NCBI GenBank assembly: GCA_914767885.1 | Contig: CAJZBQ010000024.1 | Coordinates: 186,001 to 250,000 of the forward strand | Length of the DNA stretch: 64,000 nt | Origin: Blepharisma stoltei | Lineage: Eukaryota > Ciliophora > Heterotrichea > Heterotrichida > Blepharismidae | Direction of reading: 5' to 3' | Program-made: the position numbers and the translations under genes | Part shown: positions 20,383-33,753 of the stretch, one piece after another | Position numbering within the stretch: position 1 is the stretch's first letter | Layout of the letters: each line of letters begins with the position of its first letter | The notes under the pieces: model-generated | Databases searched by the model: none | Seen by the model: the letters and a program-made list of their open reading frames with translations, nothing else | What the model was told of the DNA's origin: nothing

Positions 20383-22131
20383 TTAATTTTCACTCTTATA
20401 AAAAATATCAATTAAATATAATCCAATATACTTTCAATCAATATTTAACTCAGGCCATCCCAATATTATTCTACACATATTTATATTATTTGCTGATATC
20501 GCTACTTGTAGAGCGCTTGGAGATGTTTCTGACCCATTAATCAACGCTCCAGCTGTCCTTAAAAATTTTACAATATTCGTATGTTTTGTACTAATTGCAA
20601 TATATAATGGTCTACACGTAGGTGGATCCACCAAAGCTCCACCTTCAACCAAAGCTTGTGCTGCTGAAACATTATCATATTTTTCACATAAAACGTATAT
20701 ACATTTTTCCATTAATCTCCAATAAAAAAATTTTAAATGTCTAATATGCTATATATAGAAAATCACCATAAAGGTGTATGACCTTTTTCATTTATTCTAT
20801 TAGGGTCAGCTCCTGCCTTCACCAAAATTTTCAGCACATTTGCATCATTTATTGCTGCAAAAATAGGAGTCGGCATAACAGGGCTTCCTATCTCAATATT
20901 TGGATTGGCAGAAGCTTCTAATAAAAGCCTTAAGCATTCGCAATAATCACAGTCCCCATCTTCTGATTTATTTCCATAAGTAAGGCCTTCTATAGTCAAA
21001 TTCGAGTTATGAAACTTAATATTGGCACATATCAAAATTGGTGGGGCGCCCATATCAATGCTTTTAGTGCAATTTCCGATTTTTGACTGAAAAGTCCCAC
21101 TTAGGTGTGGAGAACTTCCATAGTCTAATAATATTTTCAGAATTTTATGAAGCCCTCTTGCACACGCTAGTTGAAGCGGGCTTATTTTTCTAGTGAATTT
21201 GTTGCCGAGCTCGAAGCCTTCGTGGGAGTACCCTCGATCCATTTCAGATTTAGGGATTCTTTCAACAAGAGTTTTTACCATTGGTAGATAGCAGGTACTC
21301 ACAGCTACCGCTAGTAGGCTTATATAGAATTATGCTGAATATATTTATTTTTTTAAAAAAAAAATAAATATTTAATAGGAAATGGGATACTCTTTCTGCA
21401 CCATGAATTCAGTCAGATCTTGGGTCTTCTAAAAAGGTAATAGAATGAGGCATGCTTAATAAGCTTTGTAGCTCTGATATATTGCAATTTTTTACAGAAT
21501 TTCAGATGCTTTCTTTATAACTATCAAAATCATTTGGGTCTGGATCAATTGGGGTAGGAATTCTTGAATGTGTCAAAAATTCAAGGTTTTGTTTGGCTTT
21601 TGGAGGCACAAAAGTAGCAGATTCTCTTGGTATATACTCTGGCGGCAATTTTTCGTTCGGCTCTTCTGAAATGGGAGGGAGAAACATCCCTTTTACACTA
21701 TTTGCTGGCAAAAAAGTATCCAGAGAGTTCACTTTTACAGGATCATTCGGAACTGCTGATAAATTGCTTTGTGTTTCTCTTTTAAAATCGCTACTAACCC
21801 GATTTGCATCATTTGGAGATAAAAATCCAGGAGTGTGTCCTGAGTCAAAGCTATCATAAATCACAAGTTCAGGCTTTGTTTTAGTATTCTGGCATTCAGT
21901 AATAGTATCCATTCTTCAATTTTTCCCAAAACTCTTAAATTTGTTGATCACATTTGGGTGGGCAGTTTGTTCATGAAAAATTTTACAAACAGATGAAATC
22001 TTCAATAAATCTTCAAATTCTAAAAAATCAAAAATTTGGTACCAATATTCGAAACGATTTAAACTTTTTGGATTGGGGACTCTTGTGTCTTTGATATTTA
22101 ATTGGTTTCTTTTACATGGAGCACAGCCCAT
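20383..22131 (-). CDS. F-box/ankyrin-repeat protein with MGC acylation motif, split by 61-bp and 41-bp insertions
   Basis: The N-terminal MGCAPCKRNQ is a classic dual acylation signal (myristoyl Gly2, palmitoyl Cys). Residues about 25-70 (FEYWYQIFDFLEFEDLLKISSVC) form an F-box-like helix bundle, expected to bind Skp1 in SCF ubiquitin ligases. A Pro/Ser-rich linker follows (starts after Trp from TGA at 21913-21915), then at least four ankyrin repeats (ISPLQLACARGLHK, TPIFAAINDAN, KGHTPLW). Removing 61 bp at 21312-21374 joins ERVSHFLL to AVAVSTCYLP; removing 41 bp at 20713-20755 joins the last repeats. The frame then reads 548 aa to TAA 20383-20385, passing more TGA-Trp codons. Confidence 0.75.
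20713..20755. mobile_element. Very short TA-bounded insertion (IES), 41 bp
   Basis: Stops in the ankyrin frame are removed and phase is restored only if 41 bp between TA 20713-20714 and TA 20754-20755 are taken out. No GT...AG intron of suitable length spans the site. Confidence 0.55.
21312..21374. mobile_element. TA-bounded insertion (IES), 61 bp
   Basis: AT-rich segment between the linker and ankyrin region. Excision gives SHFLL-AVAVSTCYLP in one frame, whereas the unexcised sequence changes frame. It ends TA-GTAGGC and ATATT-TA without strong inverted repeats. Confidence 0.7.
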
Positions 22132-22144
22132 ATTTTAATAAATT

Positions 22145-25100
22145 ATGTACAGCACAGAAGAAGTTGCCCAGCATATGCAAACTCTTCTGAGCAGTGCTAA
22201 TGAAAATGAAAGGAACGCTTCTCATCAGTTTTTATTAAATTTCCAAGCAGCACCTGAAGCTTGAGGAATCTGCAGGGAGCTCATGGCTCCGAATATTCCT
22301 TATATCCCACTATTTGTCTCTGCGCAAATTTTTTACAAAAAAGTGCAAACAGAGTGGCATTTATTAGACACAATACAAAAACAAGAGCTAAAAAATTACT
22401 TACTTGACTTAGTTCAATTAAACTTCAACTGTCCTCAAGCTTTTAAAAAGCTTTGCCAATCTTTAGCCCTTGTAGGAATTCTTTCAATGAACTTATTTTG
22501 GGATACTTTTATAGTAGACATCCTCAAGCTTAGAAAGCTTGAAGTTGTCCTCGAAGTAATTGACTGTATTCCATTCTGTTTAGAAGAATTCAACCTTGCC
22601 AAGAAAACAGCGGAATTCATCAAAACCAAAGTAAGAGAGCAAGTCCAGGATATTTTAGAATTTTTATATATTGTATTGTGTGAGAAAGGGTATTTAATCC
22701 AAATTCTTGAAGTCCTTAAAAATTGGAGAACCATAACTCTACCCATATTTAAACATCCAGAATTTTTCAAAAGGCTAGTTAACGCTATGAGTGACGTCGA
22801 AGATGAGAATTTTACTAACCTTTGTGAGACTTTTTGCAATGCTTTAAACTGCTCAGAGTCTGCAATGTTGCTACAAAAAAATAAGTATACAGGGAATACC
22901 CAGGATTTTTTAAAAAAAATCCCACAAGAGGAATTAAAAAGTTTGGTGGAACTTATAGAGGTTGTTTTGACAATTAAGCCGAAGTTTATGAATCATGAAG
23001 AATCGACAGTGAGAAGAAGAGGCTGTGACTTAATTTTAGCAATTTGTACAGATTTTATGTTTATGCTGATAGACTCACCGTATACTGAAGCTTTATGGGT
23101 TTCTTTAGCTGAGATTACGAGCCATAGCGATTTATCTATTTGTATGACAGGGATTGAGTTCTATTACGAGCTGAAAGAAATTTTTATTAAAAAGGTAGAT
23201 GATTTACAAAATAGGCCTTATATTTTCCAATATCTCTTAAAATGTGCAGAGTCCTTAGCATTACGCTGCCGCTTTCTTTCTCAAGACCATTTTCTCCATG
23301 CAGTTGCTGAAAAGGTTGAAGAAGTCCCATTTTTAGATTTCAGGATTTCAGCTGAAGACGTATTTTATTCCATTTTCATGATATTCGAGAAGCATCACGA
23401 AAATAAAGGTAGAGGATTTTTATTACCATTAGGCTCATTATTGCACCCTCCTATAGCAGAAAATAATGCTGAAGTCTTTGTTTTTATAATGAGAAGCTTG
23501 CTATTAGGATTAACCGAGACTGAAAATTTCAAAACTCTTGAAGAGGTAAGTGATTCTATATAGGATTTTAGGAATTGTCCTGAGGTTGCCAGCTGAGCCA
23601 CTTATAGTAAAATCTGTTATTTTTCTAATCAGCGACATAGGTAGCCATTTTAAAGAGATCGAAAAGTCATTCCCAGCCGCTTTAGAATACTTAATGACAA
23701 AAGGTATAAATGATGGCCTAAATTCTCCATTTTTCATTGATTCCAATGCAGTTGAGTGCTTTTCAAATACTTCAGCTGAGTGCTATGATTTATTTACCAG
23801 AGAATTAATTTTACCAACATTGCAGATCTGCGACAATATTTTACCAAAAATTAAATCAAATTTAGTGGATAAGCTTATTGAAGCTTTATTAAATATCATC
23901 AATAAATTGCCAAAAGAGGAAATGGGAGCTGCTATAAAAAGAGTCCTTTCTTATGTAGACAATGAATTAAAAAACTTGAATATTGATGATACTGCAGAAT
24001 CTAGACAAAAATACTCAAAATGTGTTATTATTTGGGCGTCTGCATTGAATTCGTTGAGCAGGCAACTTAGATTATTATAGAGTAGCTCCTGGCCGCCATG
24101 TCGGTTTTCACCCTTTGCTCTGCTCCACCCTCTTGCTTGCCAATCTGAGAGCACGGCCTAAAGGTATGTGTTATTCCTTTCGCAACTCGAGAATTAGGAA
24201 GCTGAATTACCGTGCTATACGCCAATAAGACTACCTATAAGAAAATTTGGAAAGCGAATTTTCTGGTCAAGCTATCGATTGAGATAAAGCTTGTAGCCTA
24301 CGGCACAACTCCCAGTATCGTATGGGTTTTTGCCAGGTTGGCCAAGCGAATGCCCTCTGGCCATTGGGCTATCCTTTCAACATCCTAGTCCCAATCCCCT
24401 CGAGGTAAAGCCTTGCCCTGGATATAAGACTGCAGTGGGGCAGCCCGACATTGCCCTCCACTAAATCAAGTAAAGCCCAGCCGAGCACTCTAGCCGACCG
24501 CTGCTCCCCTTCATAAGGTCCCCAGACTCCCGTCTAGCTTTATATATTAAGAGGACATTATTTCTCCATGCCATTTTAAGTGTGCCAATTCTTGAGCTCA
24601 ATAGACAGTGGATTTTTAAACGAAGTTTTAGGAGAAATGGTAACCCAAGCTTTAGATATTATTTGTAGAGGACTTCTGTTATATAGAAGCCAAGATGGTG
24701 TAATTGTAGCTGTATCATTATTTTTCAAAAGAATTATTAAAGCCTTCACATGTTTCAGTGACCCTTATTTCCCAATCATAGCAAATTGTATTTTACAGTG
24801 CTATTCCCCAGGTCATGAAGACTGTCTTGGTGTGATTTCTAATGCAATTTCGATAATAGGAAATGAAGCAAATACTCGTGCATGGCTAGAACAAAATTAC
24901 ATAAACTTGTTTGGACTGCTTATAAGTTATTTGGAAGCCAAGCCAGAGCCTGGGATCATCGTAGGGCTTTTTGAAATCCAAACAAAACTATATGAAAGTG
25001 GAAATCCTGCTTTAAACAATATTCAAGTGGTTAATAAAACTTTAGAGACTGTCTGCAGACTTTTACCTATCATGACTGACAGAAATCCTTGTAAGGCTGT

Positions 25101-25589
25101 GCTACAATTTACACAACTTTTATTTCAGCAGGAAGGTGAAGAATGGAAACAAATTTTGTTTCCATATGCAAGACTTATGACCAAAGCAATTTTATTTGGA
25201 CTTGGAAATATATGGTTTTGTTAATTAAATTTAGAAAAATAAGATTATATAAAGTATATTCAGCTTAGAAGAGAATAAACTCCAACACTTTTCTAATTTT
25301 AGCTCTACTGGTAGACGCATTGAAGGGAAAATATTTCCAGGAGTATTATAATGGGGTAGTCGAAGGATTGCAGTCTCCTCTATATGCGAACTTCAGTGAA
25401 AAAGAAAAAGAAAGGCTTTTATACTGCTTTTTAAATGCAGAATCCTCACCCGCCATCATGATGATCAAGCAGTTTTTCTTCAACCTTGCCAATATCTTGA
25501 AAGGAGTTGGGACCTTTGAAAGCGTCATAATGACAGAAATTGCTATAGCATCCAGTAAAAGAGCCGCAAAAGTAATAGATATTGCTTAG
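22145..25589 (+). CDS. Importin-13/transportin-3-like karyopherin
   Basis: A HEAT-repeat nuclear transport receptor of about 950 aa. The N-terminus NERNASHQFLLNFQAAPEAW is the importin-beta-type HEAT1 pattern (Trp from TGA). Later blocks match the TNPO3/IPO13 pattern in order (LCEKGYLIQILEVLKNW region, VLRLPAEPLIVKSVIFLISD, GLLLYRSQDGVIVAVSLFF, LLVDALKGKYFQEY). Three breaks interrupt it: a 22-bp segment at 23547-23570, an about 501-bp GC-rich element at 24076-24578, and an 89-bp segment at 25211-25301. The first two parts are in different frames until these are removed. The middle element leaves a one-base discrepancy. It ends TAG 25587-25589, only 21 bp before the next ATG. Confidence 0.85.
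23547..23570. mobile_element. Minimal TA-bounded segment (22 bp) or atypical 22-nt intron
   Basis: Frame analysis requires removal of a length equal to 1 modulo 3 here. Cutting between TA 23547-23548 and TA 23569-23570 gives EEV-GIVLRLPAEP. Splicing 23550-23571 as GT...AG also removes 22 nt and gives EEV-RIVLRLP. The normal 15/16-nt intron size does not fit. Either it is one of the shortest excised segments known to me, or an odd-length intron. Confidence 0.5.
24076..24578. mobile_element. GC-rich element, family member B, ~501 bp, inside the importin gene
   Basis: Same family as 18544-19021 by shared blocks and by identical start (TATAGAG-AG) and end (CCATGCCATTTTA). TA ends are at 24076-24077 and 24577-24578. 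Precise TA excision leaves the flanking exons one base out of phase; removing 502 bp would be exact. That could be a sequencing indel, an imprecise boundary, or a decayed copy. Confidence 0.75.
25211..25301. mobile_element. TA-bounded insertion (IES), 89 bp
   Basis: Separates GLGNI from ALLVDALKGKYF in the importin gene. TA at 25211-25212 pairs with 25300-25301 (or 25306-25307, 25312-25313) in the same codon phase, so 89, 95 or 101 bp. Confidence 0.65.
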
Positions 25590-25604
25590 TTTAATTTCTT
25601 ATAA

Positions 25605-27542
<1,938 letters not shown>

Positions 27543-27859
27543 CAAAAGTAACTATTTCAAATTAAGCTAGTACCATTAGGATGACTAAAACCAACTAATA
27601 ATATTTTTATTTAAAATAATTTCTTTTAAAAATCACTACTTTTTTTGTTGTAATTCTCTATATAACTATTTTCTATAAATTTATTTTTATTTAATATGAG
27701 ATGCATAATAATATTGCTATTCTGCTTTCCGTGGCTTAAAATTATAATCATTTTTATTCAATCCCAAAATAACGTTCTCTCAAACATTTATTTTAAATAT
27801 ATTTAGGAAAATATTACTTTAGTATTCTCGAATTTACTAAAAAGATATTATCTATTTTA
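27543..27859. other. AT-rich intergenic stretch
   Basis: About 320 bp between two co-directional genes; no frame or repeat recognised. Confidence 0.35.
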
Positions 27860-30758
27860 ATGTTGCATTGCAAAAAAGTCTTTCTTGAAAACCTTTTAAT
27901 TTATATAGAAAATAATAAAGTTAACCTTCTGGAATGTGTGCAGTTAGCTAAAGATTCTATTTCCCTTTTAAAAATTTAATTTTATAGAGATTGTTAGATT
28001 ATAAGTTTATTTCTATGTGCAAGTTATTAAAGTGGCCACTCAGTATAATGCTTAATGGAATGATTATTTCCATTACTAGTGTAATGTTTTTTTCTAATAA
28101 GCTTGATCTGTTTTGTGACCTTTTGAAAACAATTAGAGACGCTCAGAGCCATCACAAGTCCAAGGACATCTGTATTGGCAATATGCTCTGATTTTACATA
28201 AATAGTCAATATTTTAAAAGTGCTTCAGTAACACCACAGCTTCCCAGCATTGACCTAAAATTTGAAGTAGAATTAGATTACGACCATACTGACAATGACT
28301 CTTATGTAGATACCCTCATCAGTGGCTATGAAAAAGATTTGAAGCAATGCCAAGATGATACCTCACAATTATTTCCTCAACCAAAAAAAGGGTATGAAAA
28401 CTACCCAAAGCATTTAAGCGAGAACGATATGATTTTATCAGAACTGAAAAATCTGGAATATCAAGAAGCCCTGAAAAGTTACTTGCTCCCTCGCCAAGAA
28501 TGAGAATGGCTCTTTGGCTCATTTAATAATACTTTTTATTTTTTTTTTATTTTGAAAATTTTTCTATTTAATAGAAAATTGCTAATTTTGTTTTGTATCA
28601 AACTGTAAAAATTTAATAGAATTTATTTAAAATAGAATATTTTATTTATAGAATTTATCGAAAAATCTCTGGTTTTTATTTTAATTTTTAAGTCTTACTT
28701 TGGCTCCATGTCAAATGATCGTGCACTTTTTATAATGCGACATTTCCTCGTGGAAATTGGTCGAAGGTATTTGGTGGTGAAATATTTGATAATAAACTGT
28801 TAAAATTTGACCAAATTGCACACTATTAAAAATTTCAGCCAAATTCTCTTCGATGAATAATCAAAAGTGCAGATCATTGGACCTGCACCCCTTACTTTAG
28901 GGGTAATTAGATTATATAGAAGAAAAATCAAAGACAGAAATAGTTGAAAAGCCACCAACACCTCCTCTCCATGATGACGAATTTTTATGCGACATTTGTG
29001 GAGATGGGGATTACGAAGACGATGACTTAATAGTCATCTGTTCAATGTGTAATACCGGCGTCCATATGAAATGCTATGGAATTTTAATTGTCCCCGATAC
29101 TGATTGGTATTGTATAGCATGCCAAGAGCGTCCATCCAGCAGAAATGAAATCCGATGTGCATTGTGCCCAAATAAAGGCGGAGTGATAAAGCCCACGCTC
29201 CTCTATACTTCTCCTCAGTCTTCATACCCAAACTACCCCTGAACAGGAGATTCAGAGCAGATTTGGGCTCATATTTTCTGCATTATTCACCTAGAAATCT
29301 CCTGCATACAAGATCAAGACTTAATGTCAGAAATCGATCTTTCAAAAATTGATAAGAACCGATTTCAGCTTAGATGCCAAAAATGCAATATAGCCCAATG
29401 CTGCTTTAGCTCACCTGAGTTTTTTTAGTCAGCTATAAAAAATGTCAAACAAGCTAGAAAGGCATTATATAGTCAGAGTTAGCTAAAAATTGTACTAGGC
29501 TATACCAAAAATGGGGCCTGTGTACAATGTCATCATGGTAGATGCACGTTAGGGTTCCATCCTTATTGTGCCAAAAGCAATTTTATTAGTACAAGAGATA
29601 AGACTGGATTTGATGATATGAACTGTTATTGTGTTAAACACAGGCCACTGAAGCTAAGAAAACATTTGGAAAGCTTAGAAAAGAAGACTGTGGAAGACAT
29701 ATTATATTTGGCAAGAGTTTTTGAGAAATTTGAAGCTAGAAAAAATAGGCAGCTGTCTGTGAAGAGGAAGAGAGTTGGAGGAGAGTTTTCTTATGATGAA
29801 AAAAGTGAGCTTATAAAAATTGTTGAAGAGAGGCTGAAGAAAGAAGAGAAATCGGGGTTTAAATTTAGCTTTAATATGTCAAATACTCAGAAAAACCTAA
29901 TCTTCCCATTTAAGAGCGAGGAAAACTGTCTAATAGATTTGTTTATATGAAATATTTTTATATATAATTAATAGTTGCTAAACAAGATCTCTAGATAATT
30001 TAATTGATATAGACAGTAAGCATCCTAAAACATAAATTTTAAATTAGATTTTCAAATATTTGCAAATTGGGTTTTTAAATCAAAAAATAACCCTTTATGA
30101 GCAAGAAAAAACTGTTTTTACTCTTAAAGGGGCGAGTAAGAGGGCAAGTTAAAGTGGTTAGGCCTTTATTATACACAGCTTTACACCCCCAAATCATTTT
30201 ATTAGAAAAAATTATGCAAGACTCTATTGCATTTGCTGTAAAATTAGCAAAGCCTATCCATAAATATCTAGTATATTAGCAAGAATCCTTGCTAAATTCA
30301 ATCAAGCATAGCATACTTTGCCTGGCAGGAAATTCCAAGATTGCTATAAATGCTATAACGACTCTATCTTCCCAGTCCTTAAAGAAGAAATTCAGCTGTT
30401 GGGTAAACCCCTAGTAATTTATGAGCCTAATTTAAAAGGAAAAAATAAACTGAAAAAATTCATGAAACCAATAGGAGGAGCCAAAAGAGGGAGAAAACCG
30501 AAACAGGTCGAAATCGGAGACCTCGTTAGCCAAGAGCTTCATTGTGTATGTAGGAAGCCATTTGTTGAGGCTACACCGAAGAAAAAAAGCGAAACAGATG
30601 AAGAATACGAAGAAAGGATAAAAGAGAGCCAAATGATTGCTTGTGACGAGTGTGGAAGTTGATTTCATAGTGAATGTGTAGGACTGAAGAAGTATGAGGT
30701 TCCAGAAACTTTTTATTGTGTGGAGTGCTTGCCGAAAAAAGCGAAAATAGAGAATTAG
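27860..30758 (+). CDS. Multi-PHD chromatin protein (PHD, extended PHD, two further PHD fingers; PHF14-like)
   Basis: A helical N-terminus (LLECVQLAKDSISLL-DYKFISMCK) leads to a first PHD finger (LCDICGDGD...VICSMCNTGVHMKCYG...WYCIACQ). It is followed by an extended-PHD module (RCALCPNKGG...IWAHIFCIIHLEI...GACVQCHHGRCTLGFHPYCAK), a basic coiled segment, a PHD-like finger (LYCICCKI...FQDCYKC) and a C-terminal PHD (LHCVCRKPF...IACDECGSWFHSECVGL, Trp from TGA) ending CLPKKAKIEN. PHD-ePHD-PHD-PHD is the order of PHF14, a histone H3 reader; that match is inference. At least six inserted segments break it (26, ~388, 102, 94, ~30 and 69 bp). Several junctions are ambiguous, so the exact protein is uncertain. 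Confidence 0.8.
27969..27996. mobile_element. Very short TA-bounded insertion (IES), 26 bp
   Basis: TA 27969-27970 and TA 27995-27996, same codon phase. Excision gives KDSISLL-DYKFISMCK across two frames. It has no GT donor, so a tiny intron is not an alternative here. Confidence 0.6.
28527..28916. mobile_element. TA-bounded insertion with internal inverted repeat, ~388 bp
   Basis: Separates WLFGSF from EEKSKTEIVEKPP. Three neighbouring TA dinucleotides on the left make 385, 388 or 391 bp possible. Inside, AAATGATCGTGCACTTTT near 28704-28722 pairs with AAAAGTGCAGATCATT near 28864-28880, so the core is a palindrome of about 180 bp. Confidence 0.7.
29391..29494. mobile_element. TA-bounded insertion (IES), ~102 bp, within the extended PHD finger
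   Basis: It contains two in-frame TAG codons. Excision between TA 29391-29392 and TA 29493-29494 joins RCQKCNI to LGYTKNGACVQC, where the ePHD zinc ligands should be closely spaced. A 105-bp alternative exists. Confidence 0.6.
29963..30058. mobile_element. TA-bounded insertion (IES), ~94 bp
   Basis: Links LIDLFIWNIFI to YLQIGFLNQKITLYEQ across a frame change; several stops inside. The boundary is the best in-phase TA pair. Confidence 0.5.
30137..30168. mobile_element. Very short TA-bounded segment, ~30 bp
   Basis: Contains an in-frame TAA and TAG. Removing 30 (or 33) bp between in-phase TA copies joins LKGAS to IIHSFTPPNHF. Confidence 0.45.
30245..30315. mobile_element. TA-bounded insertion (IES), ~69 bp
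   Basis: Joins LYCICCKI to TLPGRKFQDCYKC, completing the Cys pairs of a PHD-like finger. Phase of both TA copies agrees. Confidence 0.55.
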
Positions 30759-31041
30759 GGATGTAACTAGTAATATCTTTTTCGAATAATATGCATTAAG
30801 CTGAATTTGGATGTAAAATCTCTGCCGATTTTTTATATAAATAATAGGTAAAATTATATAATTCATTTATTTTAGCATAAATAATGTAATTTCTTTATTA
30901 TCAATAAAAAATCGCCTATTTGATTAACATTCTTCAGTTTTGCTAATAAATATCATTTCAATATAGATAAATCTGCTGTAAATCCATTGAAATAATGATT
31001 TTGTCATTTTCAATCCTCAACACTTCATTATAAAACGTATA

Positions 31042-33368
31042 ATGAAGGACGAAAAATTAGTATGAAATGAAAACTCAAATCAGCATTGGCTGATTGGTTA
31101 TGCTATCACAATTAATTCAGTAATTGGTGCAGGATTATTAAGCATTCCTTGAGGATACTATGAAGCAGGATGGTCGCTTGGCATTTTTTCACAAATTTTA
31201 TCAAGTGCAATTTGTGCTGTGCTAATTTTTCAGCTGCTTCAAGCAATAAGTAGAACTGAAGTTTTATGGAATATGAAGGCTAACGGGTACACAATTAACC
31301 CAATGTCCATAAGTTCGCTATTTAGAAATCAGAGTAGGGATGATTATTTATTCAAACCAGAAATGGGGCCATTCATTTTAGCCAAAAATATTTATATAAA
31401 AATAATGATTAATTAAATATTTTGTGCATTATTTTGCTTATAACTAAATGGTGTCTCGATCTGTGCTGACCTTTGGCTAGCCTTTAGGAAGATTTTATTA
31501 TATTCGAATAGATTTTCGCACATTTTAAAAAAAAACTATCAGCACTCGCTAAGCAATTTGGTGGTGGTTAGAGGCTAGTCAAAACTTTTATTACCCCATG
31601 TGAAAGGTGCCACACATCAGTGCCTAGGACGCTCAGTAGGTATATTAGGCAATTCTCTACTGCGATACTAGACGTTGCTTCCTGGGCTTGGTGTATCTAT
31701 CTTCTTCGAAAGTTGATGAGAAGATTTGATCTGAAGTCTGATATTAGATTCCCCATATTTTGGTGCATGGCATAGTAGCCCAAGACTCTCCACTATTGGC
31801 AGCAAGTGCAATCCTTTGCTTGAATGGAGCAAGTCCTGTCAAGTTATGCAATAGCTTGTAGCCAGTAGGATGAGCATAACAAGTAGAGAATAAGGTTTGG
31901 ACCCCAACTACAACTTATCAATAATCCTAACTAATTAGCATTATTTTACTTAACTCTTTATTATTACTATTTATTTAAAATAGCTTACCAATATTTATAA
32001 AAAACGATTTAAGGACCAGAAAAGATCGACACAGAAAATAACTCTTTTATCGAAGATATCGATATGGAGCCAAAATTAAACGATAGAAAATTTGATTTAT
32101 GTGAAATGACTCAAGTTTTACTAGGAAACTTCCATGCCAAACTATTTATGGGAATTTTACTTGTGCAATGCATTGCTATATTAACTGGGTATTGCACTAT
32201 CTTTGCTTCATCATCAGCATCAATTATTCCATTATGGGGAGGCACTTGCAATATCTACGATGACTCAGATCTGAACGAATCATGTAGGTTTAAATATTGG
32301 GCATTTTTAGCAATTTTTGCCTGCTGTGTGATTTTTTTGACAATAATTGGCATAGTGGAGCAGCTAGCATTTCAAATCACTATGTGTGCTGTGAGAATAT
32401 TAGTCATCGTGACAATACACTGCCTTATTAATTTTTTTATAAAAATAATTTTTATATTAATTTTTAATTAAAAAATATTTTGAGTGTAGTTGGAACTTCA
32501 ATCTATGCCATAGCTTCAGATACAAAACTTGACGACACAGGAAGCAATGATGCAGATCCAGATATTGTAAACCCTTGAAGGCTAGGTCTCTGCTTTCCAA
32601 TTATTGTTATGGCTTTATTTTTCCATAATACAATACCTACAACTACACAGCATGTCAGAGATAAGCCAAAAAGCATCCCATTAATTGCTTGAACTGTTTT
32701 GATAACAACTAGTCTCTTTTATTTATCAATTGGCTTAATTGTGCCTTTTGCAGCAGATGAAGTAGAAAAAATGGTCAGTTTAAATTGGACAGATTATTCT
32801 GCAGGCGAAGATCCTGATAAGCGATCATGGTGGGCTTATGTTATGTACTACTTTCATATATAAACCCCCTATTTATTTTCTTCCTATATTAGATTTTTAT
32901 TTTAAAATATTCTGGCTATTAATAAATTAAAATTTTCCCAGGTAAATTTCTATATCTTATTTTGTCCTTTTACTACCTGCTTTTGATGTTATGTCAATTT
33001 TTCCAATTATTGCAATTAATTGCTCAGATAACCTTATGTCATTAAAGTATGGCCATTTTGGTGATGAAGAAATTAGTAAGAAACATTGAGTTTTGTATAG
33101 ATTGGCTGTTGCAATTCCACCTATATTAATTGCACTTTTTGTGTATGATTTAAGCTATATTTCAGAGATTACTGGATCATTAATGTTTTTAAGCTTAGGG
33201 GTATATATTCCACTATTTTGTTTAGTTACAAAAAGATTAGTAGATAGACCGAGCCCATATGATGGCTGGTTCTCTTCTGATAGAAGTGCATGGGCGATGA
33301 TTTTGTTTACACTTTATTTATTTATAGCTATTTGGGTGCTGATTTTAATTTATGTTATTACGGAATAG
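31042..33368 (+). CDS. Amino-acid transporter of the AAAP/SLC38 family, interrupted by three insertions
   Basis: The N-terminal block ITINSVIGAGLLSIPWGYYEAGW (Trp from TGA) is the conserved first helix of amino acid/auxin permease family transporters. Further hydrophobic blocks follow: LLVQCIAILTGYCTIF, LSVVGTSIYAIASD, LCFPIIVMALFFHNTIPTTTQHV and LLLPAFDVMSIFPIIAINCSDN, plus three C-terminal helices. Removing 50 bp (32426-32477) and 94 bp (32859-32954) at TA restores continuity. A larger break after LAKN (31389 to about 32040) contains a GC-rich unit. After removal about 510 aa and 10-11 helices remain. The substrate is probably a neutral amino acid; direction and ion coupling are not visible. 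Confidence 0.85.
31389..32040. mobile_element. Large insertion with GC-rich core, ~650 bp, boundaries provisional
   Basis: Flanks are in phase for TA 31389-31390 and TA 32039-32040. The core (about 31440-31930) is GC-rich against AT-rich shoulders and lacks ORFs. The shoulders carry similar blocks GCATTATTTTGCTTA and GCATTATTTTACTTA in direct orientation, and AATATTTATA occurs at both edges, so it may be an element inside an older insertion. It is not clearly related to the families at 18.5 and 24.1 kb. Confidence 0.55.
32426..32477. mobile_element. TA-bounded insertion (IES), 50 bp
   Basis: Excision joins VTIHCL to ILSVVGTSIYA in one frame. The ends are TATTAATTTTT and AATTAAAAAATA, roughly inverted. 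Confidence 0.75.
32859..32954. mobile_element. TA-bounded insertion (IES), 94 bp
   Basis: TATA occurs on both sides and either TA gives the same product, YYFHI-SYFVLLLPAFDVM. The unexcised frame stops immediately at TAA. Confidence 0.8.
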
Positions 33369-33474
33369 ATGAAAATATCTAAATTAATGAGCTTTAGGTT
33401 TTTTAATGATTATAAAAATTGAGGATATTATTATGATAATTGAAATAATTATAATTAGTTGTAAGCAGCATAAT

Positions 33475-33753
33475 TTATAGGAGGAAATTTATTTTCTCTT
33501 TAGTTGATAAAGTGCTGCATATTAATGACGTATAAATCATATCATTTATAGGATTTCTCAGATGTTTAGAATTTTCCAAAAATTCCTTTTGGTCTTCAAT
33601 ATTAAGAAAAAATTTCTTGAATATATATTTGAATAAGACAATTAATTTTAGTTGTCTTTTATCAATTTTTTCTTTCAGCTGCTTTTTCTCTTTCAGAAAG
33701 TTCTGCTTTGAGCAAAATTTTATCTCATCTCATGTGACTCTTACCTTATTCAT
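33475..33753 (-). CDS. Small basic hypothetical protein, 92 aa
   Basis: A minus-strand frame from ATG 33753 to TAA 33475, with one TGA read as Trp (VTWDEIKF). The sequence KQLKEKIDKRQLKLIVLFKY is strongly helical and basic, followed by KEFLENSKHLRNPINDMIYTS. The coding look (Lys/Glu/Leu balance, no low complexity) sets it apart from the AT-rich surroundings. Family not recognised; it could be the last exon of a longer gene. Confidence 0.5.
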
